Positions 25,014 to 33,071 of a DNA stretch of 64,000 nucleotides are shown here, piece by piece (the first letter of the stretch is position 1; each line of letters begins with the position of its first letter). The notes below the pieces were generated by a model that was not told the DNA's origin, did no database searches, and worked only from the letters and a program-made list of their open reading frames with translations. A program made the position numbers and the translations under genes. This DNA comes from Streptomyces canus. Lineage in GTDB: Bacteria; Actinomycetota; Actinomycetes; Streptomycetales; Streptomycetaceae. The DNA lies in contig NZ_JAUSWW010000003.1 in NCBI RefSeq assembly GCF_030815415.1, positions 1-64,000 on the forward strand. Reading direction: 5' to 3'.

Positions 25014-25702
25014 TCAGGTGCCGATGAGGCGGCTGTCGAAGCCGGCCCGAAGAAGGCGCTCGTAAGCGTCATGCACCTCCCCCGGTACATCCTGCTCGAC
25101 GGCGAAGCCGAGCTTCGGGTACTCGATCACCCTCTGCAGGTCGCCCACGAGCATGTCGACGACGAACTTGTCGTCGCCGATCGACTTGATGTAGTCGTCC
25201 AAATCCAGTGGCTCGGAGGCGCACACGACCTCGGCCTCGGGCCACAGCTTGCGGCAGGTCGCATACGAGCGGCGCTCCATGTACGGCTTGGAGACCAGCA
25301 GCAGCGAGTCCACCTGGACGCCGGCCTCGGCCAGCAACTCCCAGGAGAACGTGATGTTCTGGCCGGTGTTCGCGGCCTTCGGCTCCACGAGGATCGCCTC
25401 GTCCGGCACACCTAGGCCGAGGGCATGCTCCCGGTAGTGCACGGCCTCGCCGCGCGGAAAACGGGCCCGGGTGGTGGGCTGTTGCCGCCGCTGAACACCA
25501 CGACTGGAAAGAAGCCGACGCGGTAGAGGTCGGCGGCCGCACTCGCCACGCCGAGGTCGTGGCTGCCCAGGCCGATCGCCGCCGAGCAGGGGCGCAGTTC
25601 GTGTCCCATCTGGTGGTAGTTCCAGATCAGCGTCGCGTCGTGGAACTGCTCGTCGGTGATCTGGCGCTGCTGGTGCTGCGGCACTGGCACTCCCTGGCTC
25701 AT
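25014..25702 (-). pseudogene. YdcF/DUF218 (ElyC-SanA-YdcF) family protein, one-base frameshift
   Basis: From ATG 25702 the frame reads MSQGVPVPQHQ...DEQFHDATLIWNYHQMGHEL...AAIGLGSHDLGVASAAADLY...VVVFSGGNSP and then breaks; the adjacent frame continues ARFPRGEAVHYREHALGLGV and AILVEPKAANTGQNI to the stop at 25014. These are the DUF218 landmarks (GLGSHD, FSGGNS, ExxxNTxxN). Loss of one C in the run AGCCC-ACC near 25478 explains the break. The family binds or modifies small envelope-linked molecules. May be a real pseudogene or a consensus error. Confidence 0.7.
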
Positions 25703-25911
25703 CCTTGCCGACCGTTTCGGATGCCCTCGATGTTGCGCAGCTGGTGGGCTCAGCCCGAACTGCCGGGTGCCTCCTGTGCGCCTGGTCGAGGACGGACGCC
25801 CATCATTGCGGGCCGGTGCATCCGACAGGTGGAGAGTTTCGGCGAGCAGGTCTGTTCCCTGGGCGAGGAAGGGGTGTTTCCCTGGCTGGGCCCGCGGCGG
25901 CGGGGAGGGAC

Positions 25912-27225
25912 TCAGGGGCGTCCGAGGGCGCGGAAGGTCCAGCCGGCTTCGTGCCAGGCGGCGGGGTCGAGGGTGCCGCGGCCGTCGATGACCTTCGGGG
26001 TGGCGGTGCGGGCGGCGAGGCGGTGTGGGTCGATGCGCGGAAACTGCGGCCACTCGGTCAGGTGCAGGAGCAGGTCGGCGTCTTGGACGGCGGCGGTGGG
26101 GTCGTCGACGTAGTCGAGTTCGGGGTGGAGCTTGCGGGCGTTGTCGAGGGCCTGGGGGTCGGTGACGGTGACGTGGGCGCCGAGCTCGTGGAGTTGGTGG
26201 GCGAGGGCGGGTGAGTCGCGGATGTCGTCGGTCTCGGGCTTGAAGGCGGCGCCCCAGACGGTGATCCGCTGGCCGGCGAGGGTGCCGCCGGCCTGTTCGC
26301 GGGCACAGTCGACCATGCGTTCACGGCGCCGGTTGTTGATCGCGTCGACCTCGCCAAGGATCGTCAGGGCCTGCTCGACGCCGAGTTCTGCGGCGCGTGC
26401 CATGAACCCGCGGATGTCCTTGGGCAGGCAGCCGCCGCCGAAGCCGAGGCCGGGCCGCATACCGCGGCGGCCGATGCGTACGTCGTGGCCGAGGATGTCG
26501 GCGAGCTGTTCGACGTCGGCGCCGGATGCCTCGCAGACCTCGGCCATCGCATTGATGAAGGAGATCTTCGTGGCGAGGAAGGCGTTCGCGGACGCCTTGG
26601 CGAGTTCGGCCGTGGCCCAGTCAGTGACGATCGTCGGCGTCCCCGCCGTGATGATGTTCTCAAAGCACCGCCGCAGTACCGCCTCGGCCCAGGAGTGCTC
26701 AGTGTCGAAGCCGAGGACGAGGCGGTCGGGACGCAGGGTGTCCTCAATGGCGAAGGACTCGCGCAGGAACTCCGGGTTCCAGGCGACCTCGACCGCATCG
26801 CCGGCCGGCGCGAACTCATGGAGCAGGTCGCGGACCCGGGGGGCGGTGCCGACCGGGACGGTCGACTTCACCGCGATGACGGCAGCGCGCGTGAGCCGGG
26901 GTGCGAGCTGGCGGACAGCGGAGAACAGGTGGCTGAGGTCGTAGGCGTGCTCGCCGGGCAGCTGAGGGGTGCCGACCCCGATGAAGTGCAGGTCGGCGAA
27001 GGCGGCGGCCTCGGCGTAGGAGGCGGTGAAGGTGAGCCGGCCGCTGCGGGTGTGCTGGGCGAGGAGGTCATCGAGGTCGCGTTCGAAGAACGGGGCCTTG
27101 TCCGAGTTCAGAACGGCGACCTTGTCCATGTCGCAGTCCATGCCGAGGACCTCGTGGCCGAGTTCGGCCATGCAGGCCGCGTGGGTGGCGCCGAGGTAGC
27201 CGCAGCCGACGACGGTGAGTTTCAT
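25912..27225 (-). CDS. UDP-glucose/GDP-mannose 6-dehydrogenase family
   Basis: A 437-aa enzyme that would oxidise an NDP-hexose to an NDP-uronic acid with two NAD. It has the N-terminal Rossmann motif VGCGYLGATHAACMAELGHE, the GVGTPQLPGE strand, VKSTVPVGTA, WNPEFLRESFAIED, the catalytic-cysteine loop GFGGGCLPKDIRGF, and the C-terminal NAD/UDP domain with WGAAFKPETDDIRDSP. Start ATG 27225 with an AAGGGA site; the upstream extension is not conserved-looking. It lies 55 bp after the Nudix gene on the same strand, which suggests a nucleotide-sugar pathway. Confidence 0.85.
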   Translation of the reverse strand: MKLTVVGCGYLGATHAACMAELGHEVLGMDCDMDKVAVLNSDKAPFFERDLDDLLAQHTRSGRLTFTASYAEAAAFADLHFIGVGTPQLPGEHAYDLSHLFSAVRQLAPRLTRAAVIAVKSTVPVGTAPRVRDLLHEFAPAGDAVEVAWNPEFLRESFAIEDTLRPDRLVLGFDTEHSWAEAVLRRCFENIITAGTPTIVTDWATAELAKASANAFLATKISFINAMAEVCEASGADVEQLADILGHDVRIGRRGMRPGLGFGGGCLPKDIRGFMARAAELGVEQALTILGEVDAINNRRRERMVDCAREQAGGTLAGQRITVWGAAFKPETDDIRDSPALAHQLHELGAHVTVTDPQALDNARKLHPELDYVDDPTAAVQDADLLLHLTEWPQFPRIDPHRLAARTATPKVIDGRGTLDPAAWHEAGWTFRALGRP

Positions 27226-27280
27226 GAACGGGTGTCCCTTCGGGGTGGGGCCGCCGCCCGGCGGCCCCACCAGGACAAGG

Positions 27281-27715
27281 TCAGGCGGGCCGGGCGGCCA
27301 GATGGCGGTGGATCCCGTCCCGGATGAACGGCGGGATCGTGAGGGTGGCGAGGTGTTCGGGGGCGAAGAACTGGAGCTTGACGCCCTCCGCGAGGGGCAG
27401 CGTGGTCTCGTCGCCGTCCCAGGAGGCGGCGAAGAACGTGATCAGCTGCCCGGAGCCGTGCTCGTCACGGATCTCGAAGAGCTCGGTCAGGCCGTCGACG
27501 CTCAGGCCGGCTTCCTCGTCGAGCTCGCGGACGATCGTCTCGCACGGTTTTTCCCCGGGGTCGCAGCCGCCGCCCAGCACGCTCCAGTGATCTGGCCAGG
27601 CGATGCCGGGCAGGTCGTCACGCAGGTGGAGGAGGAGTTCGCCGCGGCGGTTGGCGATGATCGCGACTGCTCCGCGGGCGGTGGCCGGGCTGTCGGCGGT
27701 GGTGTTCTGGTGCAT
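27281..27715 (-). CDS. Nudix hydrolase
   Basis: A 144-aa protein with a full Nudix box, GGGCDPGEKPCETIVRELDE followed by EAGL (about residues 49-72; consensus GX5EX7REUXEEXGU). It should hydrolyse a nucleoside diphosphate linked to another group; the closest reading is an ADP-sugar or dNTP-type substrate but this cannot be fixed from sequence. Start ATG 27715. It sits between the asparagine-synthase tail and the UDP-sugar dehydrogenase on the same strand. Confidence 0.85.
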   Translation of the reverse strand: MHQNTTADSPATARGAVAIIANRRGELLLHLRDDLPGIAWPDHWSVLGGGCDPGEKPCETIVRELDEEAGLSVDGLTELFEIRDEHGSGQLITFFAASWDGDETTLPLAEGVKLQFFAPEHLATLTIPPFIRDGIHRHLAARPA

Positions 27716-27743
27716 CGGGACACCGTAGTAAGGCCGTTGGGGC

Positions 27744-28010
27744 TCATGCGGCAGCCCTCACCGTCTGGTCATGAAACCAGGCGGCCGCCATGAGGGCCTG
27801 CATCCTCGTGCGGTCGAACCGCCCGCCCGGCTTGAGCCCGCCCTCCAGCAGCGGCCTCAAAGACCCGGGGGCCTCGGTCAGGGCGGTGTGGATCTGGGCG
27901 TTGGCCCAGCCTGCCAGGGGCCCGTTCAGCCACGACGGGACCGGGCTGGCGAAGCCGAGCTTGTCCCGGCCCGCGCAGGGTTCGGGAGCAAGACGTGTCC
28001 CTTCTGTATT
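27744..28010 (-). pseudogene. C-terminal remnant of an asparagine-synthase-like gene
   Basis: The minus strand reads GRDKLGFASPVPSWLNGPLA, then ALTEAPGSLRPLLEGGLKPG and a stop at 27744. The KxGFxxPxxxWL pattern is the C-terminal landmark of AsnB-type amidotransferases. Upstream of about 28010 the similarity stops where the 28099 transcription unit begins, so the rest of the gene was lost at this junction. Confidence 0.6.
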
Positions 28011-28050
28011 CCCGACGGGAGTGAGCAGCAGAGTTCGCCAGCCCGTTTAT

Positions 28051-28098
28051 ATCAATCTCCAGTTGCAATTAAGGGACAGTGGAGTGCACACTCTCCTC
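28051..28098 (+). promoter_or_regulatory. Promoter/operator of the 28099-29023 unit
   Basis: An unusually AT-rich stretch (ATATCAATCTCCAGTTGCAATTAAGG) is followed by a small palindrome GAGTG-CA-CACTC (28082-28093) just before the start codon. The palindrome overlaps the ribosome-site position, so it may be an autoregulatory operator for the HTH-like first gene. Confidence 0.45.
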
Positions 28099-28365
28099 AT
28101 GAGCGACACTCCACGCGTCCGCGCCCGGCAGGCCGAGCTCACCCCGGCCCAGCGCCTGGAGCTCGATGAGCTGCAAGCAGCCATCGCTCAGGCGAAGGAA
28201 GCGTTCGCGCACGCCGCGGGGCGTATCGCCGTGGAGCTGGGCAGAGGAGGTAACTCCGCCGTCGCCCGGCACCTGGATGTCACCCCTCAGCACATTTCCA
28301 CCCTTGCCCTCGCCTACAAGGCCCAGCAGGCAGACACAGCCAGCGAGGAGGAGGTGGCGGCATGA
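28099..28365 (+). CDS. Small HTH-like protein (88 aa)
   Basis: ATG 28099 is chosen because the promoter and palindrome lie directly upstream; the longer frame runs through the asparagine-synthase remnant. The protein is helical with a segment VARHLDVTPQHISTLALAYK that fits a helix-turn-helix. It overlaps the next gene by ATGA. As the first gene of a three-gene coupled unit with a small palindrome at its start it could be an antitoxin-like autoregulator. Confidence 0.55.
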   Translation: MSDTPRVRARQAELTPAQRLELDELQAAIAQAKEAFAHAAGRIAVELGRGGNSAVARHLDVTPQHISTLALAYKAQQADTASEEEVAA

Positions 28366-28703
28366 CGAGTGCACCCAAGCCATCGGGCGTCCCGCCGATG
28401 CCCGAGCGAAACACCAAAGCGCTGCGCGCCGCGATCGCTCAACACACTCCGCAGCTGCTCGCCGACTACGACCGGCACTGGGACGCCGCAATCGGACAGC
28501 CCCGCTACACCGCTCCGGTACCGGCCTTTCTCGCCCGCTGGTGGACCGAGTTCGCCCTTGCCCGCGACCCTGACCTCGACCGCCACGTTCGTGAGCTGGA
28601 AGAGCGCGCCGCTGACGCCGCCACCAACGACCAGGCCCTGCAGTTGCTGACCCAGGCCGCCCATCTGCGCCGTGAAGCCGCAAAGGTGGAGCCCGGTCAG
28701 TGA
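28362..28703 (+). CDS. DUF6247-like protein (113 aa)
   Basis: ATG 28362 overlaps the previous stop. The pattern TKALRAAIAQHTPQLLADYD then VPAFLARWWTEFALARDPDL resembles actinobacterial DUF6247 proteins, which are frequently encoded beside small toxin-like genes. No catalytic motif is visible. It overlaps the following gene by GTGA. Confidence 0.5.
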   Translation: MTSAPKPSGVPPMPERNTKALRAAIAQHTPQLLADYDRHWDAAIGQPRYTAPVPAFLARWWTEFALARDPDLDRHVRELEERAADAATNDQALQLLTQAAHLRREAAKVEPGQ

Positions 28704-29023
28704 ACTTCGCCTTCATGGGCCCGCCGTGGCAGATGGACTGGGTCCGCTCGGCGCGCGCCGATCACGATGCGCTGCCCCCGCCTGTGCGCGCCCTGGTAGA
28801 AGACGTCCGTGCCGAACTCGTCACGGTCAAAGACCCCTACTTCCGCGGCATCGACAACCTGCCCGATCTACCCGAGGGCTGTTGGGTGGAACCCGGACGC
28901 TCAACCGTGCCCGACGGCCCGCACATCGCCTACTTCGACCACGGCCGCGGATGGCTGCGCTACGTCTTCATCCGCCGCACGACCGACCCGCAGATCATCG
29001 TCGAAGAAGTCTTCTGGCAGTAA
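28700..29023 (+). CDS. Small RelE-like hypothetical protein (107 aa)
   Basis: GTG 28700 overlaps the stop of the DUF6247-like gene. The protein has helices near the N-terminus and then strands DGPHIAYFDHGRGWLRYVFI followed by a last strand to the end, a topology that recalls RelE/ParE toxins, although no family signature is certain. With the HTH-like first gene this suggests a toxin-antitoxin type unit for element maintenance; that is inference. Confidence 0.5.
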   Translation: MNFAFMGPPWQMDWVRSARADHDALPPPVRALVEDVRAELVTVKDPYFRGIDNLPDLPEGCWVEPGRSTVPDGPHIAYFDHGRGWLRYVFIRRTTDPQIIVEEVFWQ

Positions 29024-29510
29024 CCACTCCTGGTGGGGGCGGATGCCGGGGCCCTCAAGCTGTGGGACGTAGGCGACGGTCGCAGCGGGGCAGCCTACGC
29101 AGAGACGGACAAAGCACTGGCGTCCTTTGATGTCTGCAGTCGCCCATCGGGGGGGTGTGATGTTGGTACGGGTTCAAAGGATGGGTGCGCACTGCCAGTC
29201 GCGTGAACAACCCGGCCGAGAACCCGAAAGCGCCAAGACGCCAGGTCAGCAGCACGGCTGCAGGCGGATCACGTGAATCGACCCCGCCAGAGCCGCGACG
29301 CTTGCCCTCAGGGACGCCATCGCGCCGATCAGGAAGCCCCGCGTCCCTGTGCGCGTGTCCGTTCGAAGCGGGGCCCGGGGCGAGCGGAATCTGTCAGGCC
29401 GCTCTGACATCGGCAGCAGAATCTGCCGGGACAGCGGTGGTTGCGGTCTGTGGGCTTGGTAGGCAGCCAGCGGAGCTCCGCCCAGACTTCGTACGCTTCG
29501 TAGCCGAACA
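29024..29510. other. Gap without a recognisable gene
   Basis: 487 bp between two converging transcription units. Frames exist on both strands but none shows a family resemblance, a good start or coding-like composition throughout. No clear terminator hairpin was picked out. Confidence 0.35.
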
Positions 29511-30968
29511 TCAGCTGACATCCCCGGAGATGCTCGGGGAAAGCAGGCCTTCGCCCGGCCAGAACGGCCGCTCGGTGATGAGGCTGGTGAGGAACCTGTC
29601 GACCTCGGCCAGGACAGCGGCGCGCTCCTGCGGCCCATAGGTGATGACCTGGCCGGCGGCGTCGAAGACCCGCACCTGGCTGGTGGGGCCGACGCAGACA
29701 AGGGCGCGCCCGATCTCGGGTAGCCCGAGGCTGAGGGCGTCACACTCTCCCGTACGGACGAGCTGGACGAGGTCGGTGGTGACCGTCTCCCAGTCGCCGA
29801 CCGCAGGCCAGCCTGTACCGCCGTTCAGCTCATGGGTGAGCGTGGACAGCGGAATGATCTCGCCCGGCTGGCGTCCCCGGGTGAGGCGGTCATGTATCCG
29901 GGCGCCGTCGGGCTGGCGCACCTGGGGGTGGAGCAGGGAGTCGGCGGCGACCACGGTGGTGTTGATCTCCTGGGTGCCAGAGTCGGGGTAGTACGCCTCG
30001 TGCGCGAAGAGCAGATAGGTGTCCGTGGCGCAGGCTGAGTCGTCGGCCTGGCTATGCATGGGCTGGGGTCCCTTCACCAGTAGTGACGTGCCGGGCGCGG
30101 ATGCTGGGGTTGGCCGGGCTGCTCGCTCGAAGCCGGGCGGGAGCGGGCCCAACGGGCCTTCACCGCCAGGGGGCTGGTCCGCTGGTCCGGACGTTGATGC
30201 GGCGCGGGTGCGCTCGAGGGTCTGGGTGACGTGGTCGGCGAGCTGGACCATCAGCCGCTCCCGGTCGATGAGGTGCGCCGAGGCCGCCAGGGTGTCCTGG
30301 CCCTGGAGCAAACCGGCGGCATCCCACAGCAGGTGGTGGCCGAGTGCGGCCGAGCGGCGCAGTTCGGGGCGGTCGCTGTGGGCGGCCGCGTGAACGAGGA
30401 CGGTGTGCAGGGTGGCGAGGCGCTGCAGGTAGCGGCATGAAGGGTCGCCCTCGACGAGGTGGACGTGTGCGCGGGCCCACGCGTCCAGCCGGCCGGGCAG
30501 GTGCTGGGCGAGCAGCGGGGCGAGCAGCATCGCCGGCACCGTGGCATTCGTGGGGGCACCGCGGCTGAGGGCGAACAGGCCGACCAGCGCGCCGATGAGG
30601 GCGACGACGGCAGCGGAGAACCGAAGGGATCCGGGGACGGTGTCCAGGACGAGGTGCCTGGCGGGGCGTCGGGTCAGCCAGCGCCGGGCGATGCGCTGCC
30701 TGCGGCTGGCCCGCGGGGCGAGCACCCCGATCTGATGGGGGATCTCGGGCTGGCTGCCGTCGCCGGGGACGGTCCAGGCCAGCCACCCCCAGGGGGTGCG
30801 TTCGTGGACGAGGACGAGTTCGCACGCGGGCGAGCAAGTGTGGTCGCGGATGTGGCCGGTGAACAGGGCGCGGGACCGTTCCCTGTCCCACCGCCCCGGG
30901 TCGCGGGCGAAGGGCCGCTGGTGATGCGCGGCCGCGGTCGGCGGCGGAGTGTGGACGGTGTCCGTCAC
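29511..30968 (-). CDS. Membrane protein with a separate C-terminal domain (485 aa)
   Basis: GTG 30968 overlaps the stop of the upstream gene (TGTGA). Residues 1-100 include WDRERSRALFTGHIRDH and a Cys-containing segment; two membrane helices follow (SAAVVALIGALVGLFALSRG and NATVPAMLLAPLLAQHL), then a cytoplasmic helical part (LVEGDPSCRYLQRLATLHTV). At codon 304 there is an internal ATG (about 30059) with an AAGGGA site, after which the remaining 182 residues form an independent-looking domain (YLLFAHEAYYPDSGTQEINT). That part may also be translated alone. A decayed copy of its 3' end lies at 21955-22146. Role in transfer inferred from location. Confidence 0.6.
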   Translation of the reverse strand: MTDTVHTPPPTAAAHHQRPFARDPGRWDRERSRALFTGHIRDHTCSPACELVLVHERTPWGWLAWTVPGDGSQPEIPHQIGVLAPRASRRQRIARRWLTRRPARHLVLDTVPGSLRFSAAVVALIGALVGLFALSRGAPTNATVPAMLLAPLLAQHLPGRLDAWARAHVHLVEGDPSCRYLQRLATLHTVLVHAAAHSDRPELRRSAALGHHLLWDAAGLLQGQDTLAASAHLIDRERLMVQLADHVTQTLERTRAASTSGPADQPPGGEGPLGPLPPGFERAARPTPASAPGTSLLVKGPQPMHSQADDSACATDTYLLFAHEAYYPDSGTQEINTTVVAADSLLHPQVRQPDGARIHDRLTRGRQPGEIIPLSTLTHELNGGTGWPAVGDWETVTTDLVQLVRTGECDALSLGLPEIGRALVCVGPTSQVRVFDAAGQVITYGPQERAAVLAEVDRFLTSLITERPFWPGEGLLSPSISGDVS

Positions 30969-32398
30969 AGGATGCTGCCTTCCATCGGGTCGGCCGCAAC
31001 GGAGCCGCACGTCGTGCAGCGGCCGTCGCTGTCGGGGTGGGCGCGCCGAGGCGTGGGCCCCGGGCAGGTGCGGCACGGCGGCCAGCCGAGGCAGGTGGGG
31101 CAGAGGTCCTCGCCGGGGGCGGTGGCGGGCACGCCGCAGCCGGTGCATTCGACGAGGGCGCGATAGGTGAGGGCCTCGCCCACCGTGCGCGCGGCCGCGG
31201 AGCTGGCCGCAGGCGGCTGCGGGTCGTCCCAGACGGGCTCGTCGTGGTGGTCGGCCGCGAGGGCAGGCGGGGGGTAGGCCTGGGCGGCTCGCAGGCGGGC
31301 GGCGATGATCGCGCCGACCGTGGTGCGAACCGGGTGGGGCAGGGGCCGGGCGGCGATGACGTGGAGGAGCTGCTCGCGGCTCCAGCCGGATTCCAGCATC
31401 ACCGTGACGACGCGGCCTTGGTCGGTCAGCGCCTGCCCGGTCAGCAGCAGTTCGGGCCGTGCCGCTGCGAGTTCGAGCAGCAGGTGGATCCCGGGGTGCA
31501 TCTCATCCGCGGCAGGGACGGCCGGCGGGGAGGTCGGCGTGCGGGGCTGGTCCGTCCGTTCACGTGCCGGCGGCGCTTGGTCGCACGGACGGAAGGGGCT
31601 GGTGTTCTGCTGGTTGGTCTTCTTAACGATGGTGTTCTTAGTGCCGGGGTCAGCCAACGTAGGCTCAGCCAGTCCTGGAAAACCCGACTCTGGTGGTGAG
31701 CTGGGGTTTTCCAGGTCGGGCAGGTCGGTGATGACGTAGAGCGCCGGGCCGAGCGTGCCGTCGGGGTTGCGCTCGCGGGTGCGGTAGAGGAATCCGTACC
31801 GTTCCAGCTGGTGGAGCCCTGTGGTGATGGCGTCGACGCCTTCGCGGCCGCGGCGCACCAGTTCGGCGCCGGTGACCTGCCAGCCGTCGCGGTGCGTGCT
31901 GACGTACCCGAAGATCCCCTTCGCCTTGAACGACAACCGGGAGTCCCGGAACAAGCCGTTGGCGATCTGCGTGAACTGATCGCCCGCCATCACCCCGCGA
32001 CGGATGCCCGCCGCAGAGCCAGCGTCGTGTTCGCCTTGGACTGCGAGGGTGGCGGTGGCGTCCAGGAGCGGGACGTCGAGTGGGGCGGCAGGGCGGTCGG
32101 TGATCGAGTAGGTGACCTCGCCGAGCGTTCCGTCCGCTCGCCGCAGGCGTTCGCGGATGAGGTAGCCGTGCTGTTGGAGTTCCTTCAGGCCGGCGCGGAT
32201 CGCCTCGCGTCCGTCGGGGCCGACGGCGACGAGGTGGGCGAGGGTGACCTGCCAGCCGTCCCGGTGGGTGCTGACGTACCCGAAGATCCCCTTCGCCTTG
32301 AACGACAACCGGGAGTCCCGGAACAAGCCGTTGGCGATCTGCGTGAACTGATCGCCCGCCATCACGCCCCGGCGGACCCCCGCCCCGAAGCGGCTCAC
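30965..32398 (-). CDS. Winged-helix protein with duplicated N-terminal module and Cys-rich tail (477 aa)
   Basis: Residues 7-52 and 131-176 are almost the same sequence (RRGVMAGDQFTQIANGLFRD ... GIFGYVSTHRDGWQVT), each followed by a second helix and a wing (DGTLGEVTYSITD, DGTLGPALYVITD), so it has two full winged-helix modules. This resembles plasmid replication or transfer regulators of actinobacterial elements. The C-terminus carries four CxxC-type pairs (CTGC, CPTC, CRTC, CTTC), likely zinc-binding. It faces the transfer operon across the repeat-rich divergent region and is the best candidate to bind there. Start ATG 32398; other starts are within the first module. Confidence 0.75.
   Translation of the reverse strand: MSRFGAGVRRGVMAGDQFTQIANGLFRDSRLSFKAKGIFGYVSTHRDGWQVTLAHLVAVGPDGREAIRAGLKELQQHGYLIRERLRRADGTLGEVTYSITDRPAAPLDVPLLDATATLAVQGEHDAGSAAGIRRGVMAGDQFTQIANGLFRDSRLSFKAKGIFGYVSTHRDGWQVTGAELVRRGREGVDAITTGLHQLERYGFLYRTRERNPDGTLGPALYVITDLPDLENPSSPPESGFPGLAEPTLADPGTKNTIVKKTNQQNTSPFRPCDQAPPARERTDQPRTPTSPPAVPAADEMHPGIHLLLELAAARPELLLTGQALTDQGRVVTVMLESGWSREQLLHVIAARPLPHPVRTTVGAIIAARLRAAQAYPPPALAADHHDEPVWDDPQPPAASSAAARTVGEALTYRALVECTGCGVPATAPGEDLCPTCLGWPPCRTCPGPTPRRAHPDSDGRCTTCGSVAADPMEGSIL
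31872..32384 (-). repeat. Two ~140-bp near-identical DNA repeats encoding the HTH modules
   Basis: Segments 31872-32011 and 32245-32384 are nearly identical in DNA, including at third codon positions, over the part coding the first half of each winged-helix module. The rest of each module has diverged. This points to recent gene conversion or strong constraint on the DNA. Confidence 0.7.
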
Positions 32399-32524
32399 CG
32401 GACTGTCTCCATGGCGGGCCGTACGCGGTGTCCAGGGCAGCGCGTACGGCCCGCCGCGTGGGGGCGGGCTGCGGGCCTGGATGCGCGATCGTGGGTGACT
32501 TCCATACCGTCAGCTCACCCGGCA

Positions 32525-32624
32525 CCCCAGACCAGAAGGCCGACCACCAGCCCCGACCAACGGTCACGATCCGACAACTTGCGCTCTGCACAAGCCTGGT
32601 ACGGCCCATGGTCGGGCCGTACCA
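32525..32624 (-). promoter_or_regulatory. Operator-like repeats facing the HTH gene
   Basis: Read on the minus strand: GGATCGTGACCG (32572-32561), TGGTCGGGG (32559-32551), TGGTCGGCC, and TGGTCTGGGG, the same order as at 19885-19932. Upstream of these is an 11-bp inverted repeat (32597-32607 with 32614-32624) whose centre contains ATGGTC. Shared binding sites for one regulator are the simplest explanation. Confidence 0.6.
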
Positions 32625-32640
32625 CGCATCCCGGCACTGC

Positions 32641-32842
32641 TGCGCAATCGGTGCGCAAGACCGACTGCGCAGCCCTTCCGGCGTCCTGCGCAATCGACTT
32701 GTGCAGGCGACTGCGCAGCCCTTGTCGGCGTCCTGCGCACCGGTGCGCGGATCCTGCGCAATCGACTTGTGCGGGTGACTGCGCAGCCCGGCCGACATGG
32801 GGACGCGCCACTGCTTGCCCGACCGCTTCAGATGGCTGCGCA
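32641..32842. repeat. TGCGCA repeat array
   Basis: The palindromic hexamer TGCGCA begins at 32641, 32652, 32666, 32687, 32712, 32734, 32755, 32780 and 32837, mostly 21-25 bp apart, i.e. on about the same DNA face. Longer direct repeats (ATCGACTTGTGC then GACTGCGCAGCCC) underlie part of it. The hexamer continues into the first transfer gene (33337-33508). Confidence 0.75.
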
Positions 32843-32928
32843 GCGCGCATCTGACGTCCCGGCAACCGCTGGGAGTTCCCCCTGGAGACAGGGCGTCGCG
32901 GAGTGTCGAAATGTCGTGGTGCGGTTCG

Positions 32929-33059
32929 TGGTCTGGCCGTACCACAGGCCGTACCAGGGGTTTGTGTCCCTTTCGTAATCGTGGTCGGGCCTTCGTGGTC
33001 TGCCGTGTGGTCTGGGGCGGCGGGTTGTCTCGGGTCAGAAGCAACGACTGGTTCTGACC
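32929..33059 (+). promoter_or_regulatory. Operator repeats and RBS-proximal inverted repeat of the transfer operon
   Basis: TGGTCTGGCC (32929), TGGTCGGGCC (32982), TGGTCTGCC (32996) and TGGTCTGGGG (33008) precede an inverted repeat GGTCAGAA (33033-33040) / TTCTGACC (33052-33059) that ends 12 bp before the ATG of the first gene. GGCCGTACCAGG near 32948 mirrors the same string on the minus strand near 32614, so both divergent promoters carry related sites. Confidence 0.6.
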
Positions 33060-33071
33060 TGGGAGTTCGGA

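Larger units (their letters stand above)
32399..33071. other. Divergent regulatory region of the transfer genes
   Basis: 673 bp without a gene between the minus-strand HTH gene and the plus-strand transfer operon. It contains the GTGGTC-type operator arrays (32525-32624 and 32929-33017), nine TGCGCA hexamers (32641-32842) and an inverted repeat beside the first transfer gene (33033-33059). This is the most likely place in the window for an origin of transfer or replication. Confidence 0.55.
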
